Assembly (NCBI GenBank): GCA_026874595.1
Contig: CM049317.1
Location: forward strand, 37,546,401 to 37,610,400
DNA length: 64,000 bases
Source of the DNA: Sipunculus nudus
Taxonomy: Eukaryota > Annelida > Sipuncula > Golfingiida > Sipunculidae
Direction: 5' to 3'
Part shown: in pieces, positions 1 through 11,906 of the stretch
How the letters are laid out: each line of letters begins with the position of its first letter
How positions within the stretch are numbered: position 1 is the stretch's first letter
The notes under the pieces: model-generated
Told to the model about the DNA's origin: nothing
Database searches by the model: none
Seen by the model: only the letters and a program-made list of their open reading frames with translations
Made by a program: the position numbers and the translations under genes

Positions 1-2229
1 TATCGTGTTGTATATGTCGCTCATATAAGGAAAGTGTGTATCTTAATATCACTGGTTCTTAAAAAATATATAGATGCCGTCGTGGAAAATCTATAGTTCT
101 ATAACATAAATAGTTCTATAATGAGGCTGCAGAGACTGAATCTGGAATACTCTAATCCTGAGCTTTTCTCAGGGGCTTATTTTTCATGTGGTTCACTGAC
201 ATGATGTAAAGACTACTTGTGCTAGAATTCTTTAAGAAACCCCCTTCCCCTAAAATGTCAGCAAAAAATTGCAAATAATGCTATTCAGGAAATGACACAA
301 ATAAGTACGTTTTGGAAAAATACGGATGTACGGATTTTGAGTGGGAACTTCTTTTTCGATAAACCGTATGAGTGCAATATGATCATTACTGGAGTGATGC
401 ATACAACATAAAAGATATAACGAGTGTATATAGAAGTCAAATTATATGACTATAGAATAGTGAAAATTTACTTGGAAAGACACTTTTTACACGTTGAAGA
501 CGCAGAAAACATAAAAAAAAATGTGTTTATTTCAGTTGAGGTTAGTCTTATACATGTTATGATACATGTACATGTAATTCGTTAAAGTCTCTTGCACGCA
601 AAAATGTAACGAGCATAGCTCCCAATGCAAAAAGACAGGCTCAGGTAAATTGATTCCAACAGTATAAAATATTTGTTCTTAGCTTCGAAAAAAGTAGTCT
701 AATCGAAAACTGACACAATTCGGAGATAAAAGGCAGGTTCACATCATTGGTGTTAAAGAAATATTTTAACCATGGCTTGTTGCTTTGTCTCTATAAGCGA
801 ATTAGCGCAAAATAAAAAGTAGTGTATTATATGGATTTTGTTTAATCTGGATAGAGTTAGGGTAAACCCACATGAACATTCAATTAAACTTTGGAGGTAA
901 TCAGAATCACCATCATGTTTTTCCTTGTTTATTTTATTATTAAGCCAAAAACAATAACGACCGATATCAGTGTTTATACATGAAATGTGTACACACATAA
1001 ACAACTGACTGATAAGAATATACTGGTTGATGTTTTTAGACTCCAACTACAGAATTTAGTTTTTCAATGGAATTCGTATAAGCTTAAAGATGTACTGCTA
1101 ACATGATCTTATGTTTCAATGTCCCTGAAGATTGCGAATCCTAAAAACATGTGTCCCCACCCCTCTGAAATTGTATTTAAGTTATAATGCTTATTTTGAA
1201 AAACCTTTTATTTTTCAAACAACCCATAAATTGGCTGAATTATAAGAAAACATGGAAAGATGGAACGATACTTATTAATGTATAGAGATCAGCTAAGTGC
1301 CTTTTACGATGTTTATATGACTAGTACACTAGATACGGCCAAGTGAGCGATTCAAACGTACACAGGTCCATTGGGGAAATGTATTGTTTCTAGGTATTTA
1401 AGTCTCCCATCCGTAACCACATGTCTGCGTAAATTGATGTTTTGTGTGATCTGCGGCAAACTCCATAACATCGCGACGGTCGAAATAACTAGTTCCGTGT
1501 CAACAAATCCCGTAATGGCATGATGCGTGCTGCGTAAGAATCGATAAGGACAATAACAGATGAGATCATAGATAAAAAGAAAGATAAATATTCATATGTG
1601 TGTGTGTGTGTGGGTGTTTATGTTTACCGGTAATTTCTGTCACACAACTGTCCTCGTATTAACAGGCGCGCGCACTGAGAGAAATTAGGCAAGCTTTATG
1701 GTCTGCAAACAGTTTGGACGTCACGCAACCAGTTGTTGAGAATTAGCATATAAACGTTCCTAGTCTTTGGTTTGCTAATTGCATCTCTCTCTCTCTCTCT
1801 CCTTCTCTCTCTCTCTCTCTCTCCATGTATTGGGACTGTAAATGTCACCAACCTTACAATATTTTGGCAGGCTTTGGCAGGATATATCATTAACACGATA
1901 GATTTCATACCATATAAGCCGTGGTTGATCAGTACAATATATATTATAAACGTGTTATACGTGTATTTTTTACACCTTTTTTAAACTTTGTGATACATAA
2001 TTCTATGTGTAATAATGAACCTTGCTATGATTTAGAAACAACTTTTGAAAAACTTGCCATTTTTATTATCGTCAGCACATTTCACAACAAAAATCCAGTT
2101 TTTGTTAGTATTCTTGGTAACCAGGCAGAGATATCGGGTTCTGCAAAGAGAAACCAGGAATGAGTTATGCTCTAGTATATTCTACACTTGAGAAAAATTA
2201 ATTTATGCCACATCAGATTAAAAGTTCCC
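1..2229. other. Intergenic DNA, no gene recognised
   Basis: AT-rich sequence with only short, low-complexity reading frames and no recognisable domain or splice-consistent exon. It contains a (CT)n tract near 1782-1823. The part just left of 2230 may hold further decayed downstream sequence of the minus-strand LINE, but no conserved residues could be picked out there. Confidence 0.6.
1782..1823. repeat. (CT)n microsatellite
   Basis: About 42 bases of CT dinucleotides with one interruption. Short reading frames on both strands here are products of the tract. Confidence 0.9.
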
Positions 2230-4080
2230 GAAAGTGGACCGTTACTTCCAAATTCACATTAAAAATTTACAAATAAACCACAATGCCAAACTCTATCGTA
2301 AGCCTTGCTGCTGTCCATATAGCAGGCAAATACTTTCGACTGCCTTTCTTAGTTATGGTATGCACTTTCTAATTTATAAACAGATGCATTCAAAGCTCCA
2401 GGGCCTCTCTTGTATGCACATTGCATCGGATTAGGAAACCATATTCCGTAGATATTAATAACTTTTTTCAATTCTTCCTAATATGATTTTTTTCAATAAT
2501 TTGAAGACACTTGGTAGTAAACAGATACCTCTGTAATTATTTGGACATTTTTTATGCATTTGTTTCAGGTAAAACTTATTTTTTAAATATTATTTTGAAA
2601 AGATGCAATATATGTATTGATAACACTGTACCTCCTGTTTTAATTTTTTCATTGGAAATCTTGTCTGCACCTACAGCCTTACCCTTGTTTAATGAGCGAA
2701 TACAGTCTTTTACTTCTATTTCACTCAAGTATCATCTAATCTACAATCTTTGATTGTTAAATATATATATTAAATTTACTCCAATTCAAAATTAAAATTT
2801 TTTAAACAAACTCTGGTTAGTCTAGAGGGCTATACAATTTTGTGAAATAAGATGCCTATCCTTTACATATTTCCGTTCCGATTGTGGCTTCAGATCCATC
2901 AAAATTAATAGAGGACAGAACATTTGGCCTTTTTTTCTGAGAAGATTTCAAAATTTATTCAGGTCAATTTCAAAATTCTCGTCCACTTCTTCAAAAACTC
3001 TCTCTCTCTCTCTCTTTCCTCTGATATGCCCTGTATAACCTGGCCCCTTACACATGCCTCGTACGGTTTAAGATATTAGATCGTAATCTGACAATAAAAA
3101 AATTGTATGTTATATTTCTACTATACAGTTTTCCTGAAAAACCTGGCTTCACAACTTCACAATTGAAGTCAACTAAAAATATAACATCTCCATGAACATA
3201 ATACTTGTTAAACAGATCATATAATGATTCTATGTTAGATTTATACTGAGTTATACTATATTTTGTGCTGGGCATGTTTACCCAAAAATATGAATTTTCA
3301 AGACCATTACAATCCAAGCTAATTCCTATTATTCAATCATCTTTTAGTTATTTTATTGACACATTTTAATAGATAAAGATGTCTTATACCATATTGCGAC
3401 ACCGGCCTTACCTTTGTATTACAACAATCTGTTAAAGAAGAGTTACAAATTCATATACATGATAATTTGGGTGTAGTGGAGACAAAAAAAATTTAATTAT
3501 CTTGACGCTGCCAGTGTTCACTAACTTCACAGATATCAATTTCTTTTTCATCAAGAATTCTACTCAAATACGTTGAAGCATACATGGCTCCACGTATGTT
3601 GTAACACGCCATTGTAAATTTTTAAGCTCTTCAGGCATATTATCAAAATGTTTTACAAGCATGTTTTACATCCATACATTATATTATGATTACAGTGTTG
3701 AGTCACAAAATACGGGTGGACATTTCTAATGTTTCTGTTTCTGGTGCCATCGCTTGGCCTAGCCATCCCGTGGCAAAAACTATAACGAAGTATAACCAAG
3801 TAGTTTCTTATTAGGCAGTTGGCGAATGTTTGCAACAAAAAATGCCTCTAGTTCTCAAGAATCTGAAAATGTATTAATGTCAACATTGCAAGGCACATTG
3901 CCCACATAAAAGTAATAAAATGCTGAATCAGCACTTATTTGGGATGGTATATCACGGCTTCCAATCGAACCGTTCCCATCAGTAGGCCCTACGTCTGAAA
4001 GGGGGGGGGGCACGGTATTTCTGGATATGAGAGATCTCACTAATTTTACGAGTTGTCTGCCTGTTTCATTGACTGGCACT
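2230..4080 (-). pseudogene. Decayed non-LTR retrotransposon (LINE), endonuclease and reverse transcriptase parts
   Basis: Read on the minus strand, the order matches ORF2 of a LINE. An apurinic-type endonuclease start lies near 3620-3500, with NIRG followed by DICEVSEHW. Its middle, near 3048-3317, includes GDVIFLVDFN, like the GDFN motif of LINE endonucleases. Reverse transcriptase follows near 2760-2600 (LNKGKAVGADKISNEKIKTGG, split by frame changes elsewhere), then a decayed NNYRG-like block and SSKAYDRVWHCGL near 2290, where YMD-SSKAYDRV matches the palm motif. The segment 3855-4079 could be the end of an upstream ORF. Many stops and frameshifts make it a dead copy. It crosses the left edge of the tandem array at 2603 without a break, so the array was duplicated out of an existing LINE. 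The clade is not certain. Confidence 0.7.
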
Positions 4081-4627
4081 GAGCATTTTATTAATCTGTG
4101 AGAGCCTTCAGTTAAGGTTTATGTAGCGAGACGCTGTTACTGCAGTTTTTTTTTTTTTTTATATATTCCATCCTTTTGATACTCTACTTTTGTACGTAGC
4201 ACTTTCGTGTCTAATTCTAGTTTGCTACGCTGTTATGACAAACTGTCTTTTAAACATCTGGTCTCTGACCTAAATTTCATTATTTATTTGGATATGTAAT
4301 CATCTTTTGTCTCACATGTTACTGGAAATGGTAACATTTACTGTCAAGTTTTATCTTTGTGATTAAATCAAGTCCTTTCATAATATCTGCTGCTTGTTGT
4401 ATGCCTCATTCTGAATCAAGTCTATGTGGTGCTGTGACGAATGTCCGACGAGCTCTTCTGCGGTGGTGTCCTCTAAGAACGTTTGTAAGTTCTGAAGGCT
4501 TAACCCCGTTAATATAAGCTTGTAGTACGTGACAGTCGTTTGCTATTTTTTTCAAAATTTGCTAAACCTTTCGCTTTTGTCTCTTTATCAGAACACCTCC
4601 TGGGAAATGGGTAGCAGGAATACAGAA

Positions 4628-5004
4628 ACTCACGGCCCCAGAGACACTCGTCCCAGAGACACTCGGCCCCAGCGACTCTCGGCCCTAGAGACACTCGGCC
4701 CCTGAGACGCTCGGCCCCAGAGACACTCGGCCCCTAGTCAGCAGGACCCAGCGACACTCGGGCCCCGTCCGGTCGCCGCCCCCAGAGACAGTCGGCCCAG
4801 GGCATCGGGTCCGATACTGGCCTCGCGAAACCCCTCAGAAAACAACCTTCCCGTAGTTATCTCTTCTGGATTGTTATCCCCTCACTTGATGAGCCACTCG
4901 AATTGGAAAAGTTCCTTAGTCGTGGTGGCCTGCATGTAGGCCCTAGTTGAACCCCACGAAGCAATTAAAGTTAATTTTTCCATAAAATAAAAAATATAGC
5001 ACAT

Positions 5005-5044
<40 letters not shown>

Positions 5045-6942
5045 TGTATATAAAAATTAAAACCATGCTTATTTCTGAAACAATATCTGTATAATAATCC
5101 ATATGATTTTTTATCATATTCCACAAATTATATGAATTTTACACACAATAGAAAATGCATGGCCAGGTGTTATGTCTCCTCTTAAATTATTAGTTTTCGT
5201 AAGCTTATGTGTTCGTTCATTTCAACTGTTTCCTAAAAGCCGCATTAACATACCCCCAAAAATATTGGGGAAAGGCCTCGGCACGGACCGTCCTTTCTTG
5301 TGAAACATATCTTCGTGTAGCCCTGATATCATAAAATTATCTTTGTATATGACTTATAAAAAAATTATAGATGGTTAAATAAAAGGTGCTGAACCATTAT
5401 CCTGTGGTGGTCACGCCAAATAAATGGATGCAATAAACGTTGTAGGAGCCAAATATAATCGGTGTTCATATTTTTTTTATAATACGCTGTAGTGTTTATA
5501 TAAATGAATCAAGAAATAACTGTTATAAAATGAGAAATTGTCACCGTTAAATTTACCTCGGTATTGATCCGTTTGTCTCGGTACTGATCAAAGTCTAATT
5601 GCCGTCTTTGTGATCTTGTTGGCTGTGATTACTGCCGTCATAACAATGACCTTTGATTGCATAGTAAGTTCGGTAAACCCCTGATTGAGCATATCAATAA
5701 TCAACTAACCATGAAGTCATTTACAAGCTAGGTGGACAGAATGGCTAAATGAACGAAAGAAAACAGGAGGGAAAAATCGGAATATATATAGATATACAGT
5801 GGCGGATCCAGAGGGGGGGTTTAGGGGGTTTAAACCCCCCCCGTCGCGAGAGAAAATTACTTTTTTTTTGCAGTGTTTTCCCCAGTTTTTTAAGGCTAAA
5901 CCCCGTCGTCAGGTTTTGTGGACCTTTTAAAGGGTATAATTAGTCCCTTGGTGTAACAATAAACCCATCCCTTGCCAAAATCTTAATTACCGTTCCTAAT
6001 AGTCGTAAATTACAGTTTGTTTATGATTTTGGCTTTGTATATATATGAATTTTGTATACATATTAATCCCATTAGAGAAGAGTTCTTATACCATTGCTTT
6101 TTTTACGTACGCTCTGTCATTAGTTAAAACATTAACGATATTTGATGTGTATATGTGGAAATAGTCATAATTTACCGTTTCTTTTAAGATTTTGGCATTG
6201 TGTGCAACATTCTTGTTTCTTTATGTACGCTCTGTCATTAGTTAGAACATTAAGGTTAGTTAACATTAGTTAGAAATTAGAAGTAGAAAACACGAAGTAG
6301 AAAACACTTTCTACTTTGATTTGTTTTATATATGTGTGTAAATTGACAGTAAACTTGTATATAAGCCTCCTTTTTAATTTGTAATTTGGTGACTTTACGG
6401 GTAACTTTCATATACTTCATTCATACTGTGATATTTGGAAAGTTTTCTATTTCGGTTTGGGTATATATTGGCTATTATCATAATCAGGAACTACATATTT
6501 AACATTAAACACTCTTTTCAATTAATAAATACGTTTTACTTTCACTTTCTCTCGTTTTTGTTTTGACTCATTAAACCCTTCCCAAATGAACCTAAGACGG
6601 TAAAAAACGGGCTTCCATTCTCCGACTTCCGACTCAGTATATCTACGGAAAGGTTGTTTTCTGAGGGGTTTTTCTAAGCTAGTATAAGACGGGGAGCTAG
6701 TATCAGACCTCTGGCCCGGAAGGGATAACTACGGGAAGGTTTTCTGAGGGGTTTCCCGAGGCTAGACCCCTGGGCCGAGTGTCTCTGGGGGCGGCGACCG
6801 GACGGGGCCGAGTGTCGCTGGGTCCTGCTGACTAGGGGCCGAGTGTCTCTGGGGCCGAGCGTCTCAGGGGCCGAGTGTCTCTGGGGGCGAGAGTCGCTGG
6901 GGCCGAGTGTCTCTGGGACGAGTGTCTCTGGGGCCGAGAGTT
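4628..6942. repeat. GC-rich long inverted repeat (array copy 1)
   Basis: The left arm (about 4628-4866) is the reverse complement of the right arm (about 6721-6942), with a spacer of about 1.85 kb. Each arm is itself built from repeats of a roughly 16-base motif, cggccccagagacact, and is strikingly GC-rich against an AT-rich background. The left arm has about 25 extra bases near its inner end. The 146-residue frame at 6674-7114 (SAPETLGP repeats) comes from this repeat and is not treated as a protein. The right arm lies inside the hAT-like element and the left arm lies outside it. Confidence 0.85.
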
Positions 6943-9850
6943 CCCGTACCCGGGTAGCAGACGATGCGATATCAAACAAATAGGCCCGAATATAGACAGA
7001 GTATCCGTCTCTGTTTAGAGACGGAGAGCGCTGTGTGTATTCTGGTGGTGCCTTGTATGATATTACTAATGATCCCTCCTTTTGGCATATATACAAACAA
7101 AAACTAACTAACAAATTCTTAACTAGAATACCTCACTTTTTTATTTACTCAAATAAGAAAATGTAACATATTATCCAGGTGAAAAGTTAGGAGGCGATGC
7201 TAGCAGGTTTCTAACCACACACTACATATTGCTTTAATGTCAAGGACACAGGGAGCATCCAGTTTTCAAAGTCCTTCTGATTGGATGTTGGGTTTCAGGC
7301 TCATTCGTCATGGAAATTCAAGCATAATATTTACTGCCTGGTCCCTAAAATAGTGCCATCAAGTGACTTAAAACAGATATAATGGGTCCAAGAGGAGCTG
7401 GTGGCTCCATGCACATTTTATTGTTTCAATCAATGTAACGGGATCATAGATACTAATATGTGTTCAGGGAAATGTAAGTTCTCAAAGACAAAGTGAAGCC
7501 AGGCGATGGTGCAAACGTTTACTACATCACAACAGAGACAATATATAGTTGAAGTGGCTGCCACGACCAACAGTAAGAGCGGAATCCTTCTATACACGTC
7601 TTAGCATACACAAAGACATACGGAGATATACATATTTACGGAGATATACCTATTAACAGATTTATAATTAACAAATATATTAAGAAAACACTCTTCTGCG
7701 TGTAATTTATGGCCGAGAGCAAAAGTGGAGTCGGGTTACAGAGAGAATAATAAGGACACAGTAAAAGTTACGTTAAGCTCGTGAGCAAAACTGAGATCAT
7801 GTTTAAGCTCGAGAGATAAATGAAATCAATGTTAAGAGTTACCCTTAAAACATATATTTAGAGACTTTTTAGAGAGGAAGTTATAAAGGTGGGTAAAAAT
7901 AAGAAAAATGATAACCCACCTAACAACAACAACAGAGACAAAATACAGTTGAAGTGGCGTGCTGCCACGACCAAGATTGCCCGCTATTACCTGCTCTATT
8001 ATCATGTAACACAAGACCAAATCTGAAGGGGGAACTCTGGCCTGGAATGAATGAAAAATATAAGGCAAATCCCTGAGGGAGAACTCAGCAAACGAACCTG
8101 ACGAGTTTAAGATCCACGAACCAGACAAGTTTAAGAACCACGAACCAGACGAGTTTAAGATCCACGAACCAGACGAGTTTAAAATCGACTCGTTACAATC
8201 AATTAGAAATGGTTCACACACCCAGGTGAAGACCCACGTTTGTTTCTTTTAAAAAGCTAATTTTATGATTTATTTGAAAATCTGTGTCCTCGCTCGCAGA
8301 CCAATATTTTATATAGAGCGCTCGTAGGCCTCACTGGGAGACTTACTACGTAGGCTTGTCCGGAAACGTGTTTCTACATAATATTTTCTCGGTAGTTGTT
8401 TACAATGTTTCGTCTACGTTTTCACAAAGTGAGGGGTTTCCTGAAAAGTCGAATGGTGAACACTCGTTCAGTATTTCAAGAAACTCGCCCACAAGTGCAC
8501 TTGTACTGACATACGCCATTGTCTCCCTGAGCCGCTCTGAGCTTACGGTTCACTGCCCTAATGCCTATTACAATAGTCTTTTCTTTTACTCAATTTGCTT
8601 ACCGTTACTGTTGACTGTTTACAGAGGCACAGTGATTTCCTTGGGCTTTATATGGAAATATACTAGAATTTATAGTTTTACTCACAGTTCCTGAACAGTT
8701 TTTACTATGGGTTTCATCTGATCCGCCGTGCTTATCCTGTGATAATTATGAGACCTCCTCTGTCCTGAAGCCGTTGGGATTACTTTACCACCAATACCAA
8801 ATCTTTGATTTTTTTGGGACCACAGCTTTCATAAAGATGTGTCATCATTTTTTTAATATGGATTGAAATATTTCACAGATCAAGCACTGATGATAATATA
8901 TTGCATATAACATTATCACTGAGAGTATCCTTCTTGTATTCAGACTGATTTACCATACCATCATTCTTCAGGACATGCAGTTATCTGATCAGGTACATGA
9001 ATTCTGTATATCCATAAGAATGAGCTGATTTAGAGAGATTAAAATAAAAACTTACCAAAATCCTCAGGCCCAACTATGCCATTATGACAAGAGTAAAGGT
9101 TGGGAGCTATTTCTTCACAGCAGTATGTAATCAAATAATGACATTATTGGACAGAGTTTACATTCAATAATGTGGGTTTTTTTTCAACTTCCTGTCCAAC
9201 TACTATGTGCAACTGCCCAATTTACATTAAACTGAAAAAGCCATATTTCACACGACATTGATGTAAACATTTCTACAAGTGAGTTATCTATCATGTGTGC
9301 ATGCCCTTATTTTGTTATTTTATCTGGGCATATTGAGAGAATCACTTTAAATATATTCATTGTTATAGTTCATTGAATAATAGTCAGTATATCGGGTCCG
9401 GGTGGGGGGGGGGGGCACTTCTATTATGGTGTGCAGCCCAAAATACAAAGTCTATTGGCAAAATAAAATAAAAATTGTGTTTTATTTCATTGAGATGAAA
9501 ACTTTAATATTAAAACTGACTTTATCACAAAACATGCAAAATAAAAAGAGGGCGGTTCACAAACATATTGATTGGGAAAAAAATAATCGTGTTTGACAGT
9601 ACATTGCCCAGGAGATAACTTGGCATTTCCTATCACTTTGACTGCTGGGGGGATTCCTTGAGAAACATTGACCGGGCTAGGGGGTGTAAGTAAGAGAAAA
9701 CTTATTAGAAAGAGCAGCCATCATGAGTTATCTCTGATAGCATTTATTGTGTATGTAGATGCAATATCATTTAACTGGAAGGGTTGTTTGGGGTTTAAAC
9801 AATGAAGCAAAACAAAAGCGTGCCTCTGTGGCGCCCGCTGGATCCGCCTG
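5797..9850. mobile_element. Non-autonomous hAT-like element, about 4.05 kb (array copy 1)
   Basis: The left end is cagtggcggatccag and the right end is the near complement ctggatccgcctg, ends of a kind common in invertebrate hAT-type elements. A palindromic ggg-tttaaa-ccc stretch follows the left end and gggtttaaac lies near the right end. No transposase frame is visible between them, and no clean 8-bp target duplication was found. Internal features are the right arm of the GC-rich inverted repeat, two copies of a block ending in ctgccacgaccaa (near 7529 and 7933), four 24-bp repeats (8096-8186) and a poly-G run near 9403. The class call rests on the ends alone. Confidence 0.55.
8096..8186. 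repeat. 24-bp direct repeats, four copies
   Basis: The unit is close to ccacgaaccagacgagttta plus a few bases. It is repeated in array copies 2 (about 15356-15446) and 3 (about 22623-22713). Because 24 is a multiple of three, it yields a minus-strand ILNSSGSW repeat in a 129-residue frame that has no other protein-like feature. Confidence 0.85.
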
Positions 9851-9876
9851 TGTAGAGTGTACCTGTTAACCTATAT

Positions 9877-11358
9877 ATGCAATATATGTATTGATAACAC
9901 TGAACCTCCTGTTTTAATTTTTTCATTGGAAATCTTGTCTGCACCTACAGCCTTACCCTTGTTTAATGAGCGAATACAGTCTTTTACTTCTATTTCACTC
10001 AAGTATCATCTAATCTACAATCTTTGATTGTTAAATATATATATTAAATTTACTCCAATTCAAAATTAAAATTTTTTAAACAAACTCTGGTTAGTCTAGA
10101 GGGCTATACAATTTTGTGAAATAAGATGCCTATCCTTTACATATTTCCGTTCCGATTGTGGCTTCAGATCCATCAAAATTAATAGAGGACAGAACATTTG
10201 GCCTTTTTTTCTGAGAAGATTTCAAAATTTATTCAGGTCAATTTCAAAATTCTCGTCCACTTCTTCAAAAACTCTCTCTCTCTCTCTCTTTCCTCTGATA
10301 TGCCCTGTATAACCTGGCCCCTTACACATGCCTCGTACGGTTTAAGATATTAGATCGTAATCTGACAATAAAAAAATTGTATGTTATATTTCTACTATAC
10401 AGTTTCCCTGAAAAACCTGGCTTCACAACTTCACAATTGAAGTCAACTAAAAATATAACATCTCCATGAACATAATACTTGTTAAACAGATCATATAATG
10501 ATTCTATGTTAGATTTATACTGAGTTATACTATATTTTGTGCTGGGCATGTTTACCCAAAAATATATGAATTTTCAAGACCATTACAATCCAAGCTAATT
10601 CCTATTATTCAATCATCTTTTAGTTATTTTATTGACACATTTTAATAGATAAAGATGTCTTATACCATATTGCGACACCGGCCTTACCTTTGTATTACAA
10701 CAATCTGTTAAAGAAGAGTTACAAATTCATATACATGATAATTTGGGTGTAGTGGAGACAAAAAAATTTTAATTATCTTGACGCTGCCAGTGTTCACTAA
10801 CTTCACAGATATCAATTTCTTTTTCATCAAGAATTCTACTCAAATACGTTGAAGCATACATGGCTCCACGTATGTTGTAACACGCCATTGTAAATTTTTA
10901 AGCTCTTCAGGCATATTATCAAAATGTTTTACAAGCATGTTTTACATCCATACATTATATTATGATTACAGTGTTGAGTCACAAAATACGGGTGGACATT
11001 TCTAATGTTTCTGTTTCTGGTGCCATCGCTTGGCCTAGCCATCCCGTGGCAAAAACTATAACGAAGTATAACCAAGTAGTTTCTTATTAGGCAGTTGGCG
11101 AATGTTTGCAACAAAAAATGCTTCTAGTTCTCAAGAATCTGAAAATGTATTAATGTCAACATTGCAAGGCACATTGCCCACATAAAAGTAATAAAATGCT
11201 GAATCAGCACTTATTTGGGATGGTATATCACGGCTTCCAATCGAACCGTTCCCATCAGTAGGCCCTACGTCTGAAAGGGGGGGGGGGGCACGGTATGTCT
11301 GGATATGAGAGATCTCACTAATTTTACGAGTTGTCTGCCTGTATCATTGACTGGCACT
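9877..11358 (-). pseudogene. LINE 5'-side fragment inside array copy 2
   Basis: Same decayed endonuclease and start of reverse transcriptase as in copy 1, cut at 9877 by the array junction. The DFN endonuclease motif lies in the 10322-10549 frame. A 2-bp insertion relative to copy 1 shortens that frame. Confidence 0.65.
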
Positions 11359-11906
11359 GAGCATTTTATTAATCTGTGAGAGCCTTCAGTTAAGGTTTAT
11401 GTAGCGAGACGCTGTTACTGCAGTTTTTTTTTTTTTTTTTTTATATTCCATCCTTTTGATACTCTACTTTTGTACGTAGCACTTTCGTGTCTAATTCTAG
11501 TTTGCTATGCTGTTATGACAAACTGTCTTTTAAACATCTGGTCTCTGACCTAAATTTCATTATTTATTTGGATATGTAATCATCTTTTGTCTCACATGTT
11601 ACTGGAAATGGTAACATTTACTGTCAAGTTCATCTTTGTGATTAAATCAAGTCCTTTCATAATATCTGCTGCTTGTTGTATGCCTCATTCTGAATCAAGT
11701 CTATGTGGTGCTGTGACGAATGTCCGACGAGCTCTTCTGCGGTGGTGTCCTCTAAGAACGTTTGTAAGTTCTGAAGGCTTAACCCCGTTAATATAAGCTT
11801 GTAGTACGTGACAGTCGTTTGCTATTTTTTTCAAAATTTGCTAAACCTTTCGCTTTTGTCTCTTTATCAGAACACCTCCTGGGAAATGGGTAGCAGGAAT
11901 ACAGAA

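Larger units (their letters stand above)
2603..9876. repeat. Tandem 7.26-kb unit, copy 1 of 3
   Basis: This unit is 7274 bp and is followed directly by two nearly identical units. In order it holds the 5' side of a minus-strand LINE (to about 4080), a poly-T tract, a GC-rich inverted repeat (4628-6942), a (TA)n tract near 5009-5042, and a 4-kb element with hAT-like ends (5797-9850). The left edge is set where copies 2 and 3 lose similarity to the flank. Copy 1 has a (TA)n tract about twice as long as the others. It lacks several variants shared by copies 2 and 3, for example a 2-bp insertion that copies 2 and 3 carry in the endonuclease region (about 10560 and 17820). No host gene is evident inside. 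Confidence 0.95.

Noticed and set aside
6674-7114. 146-residue Pro/Ser/Arg-rich frame, repeated at 13934 and 21201
   Set aside because: It is generated by the GC-rich inverted repeat; the complementary arm gives a different broken frame, and there is no domain.
7832-8694. 129- and 112-residue frames, repeated in each array copy
   Set aside because: Identity between copies only reflects recent duplication. One is made by 24-bp repeats, the other has no recognisable feature. A 39-residue antisense frame (8519-8400) with a nearby aataaa was also considered but is too short to support.
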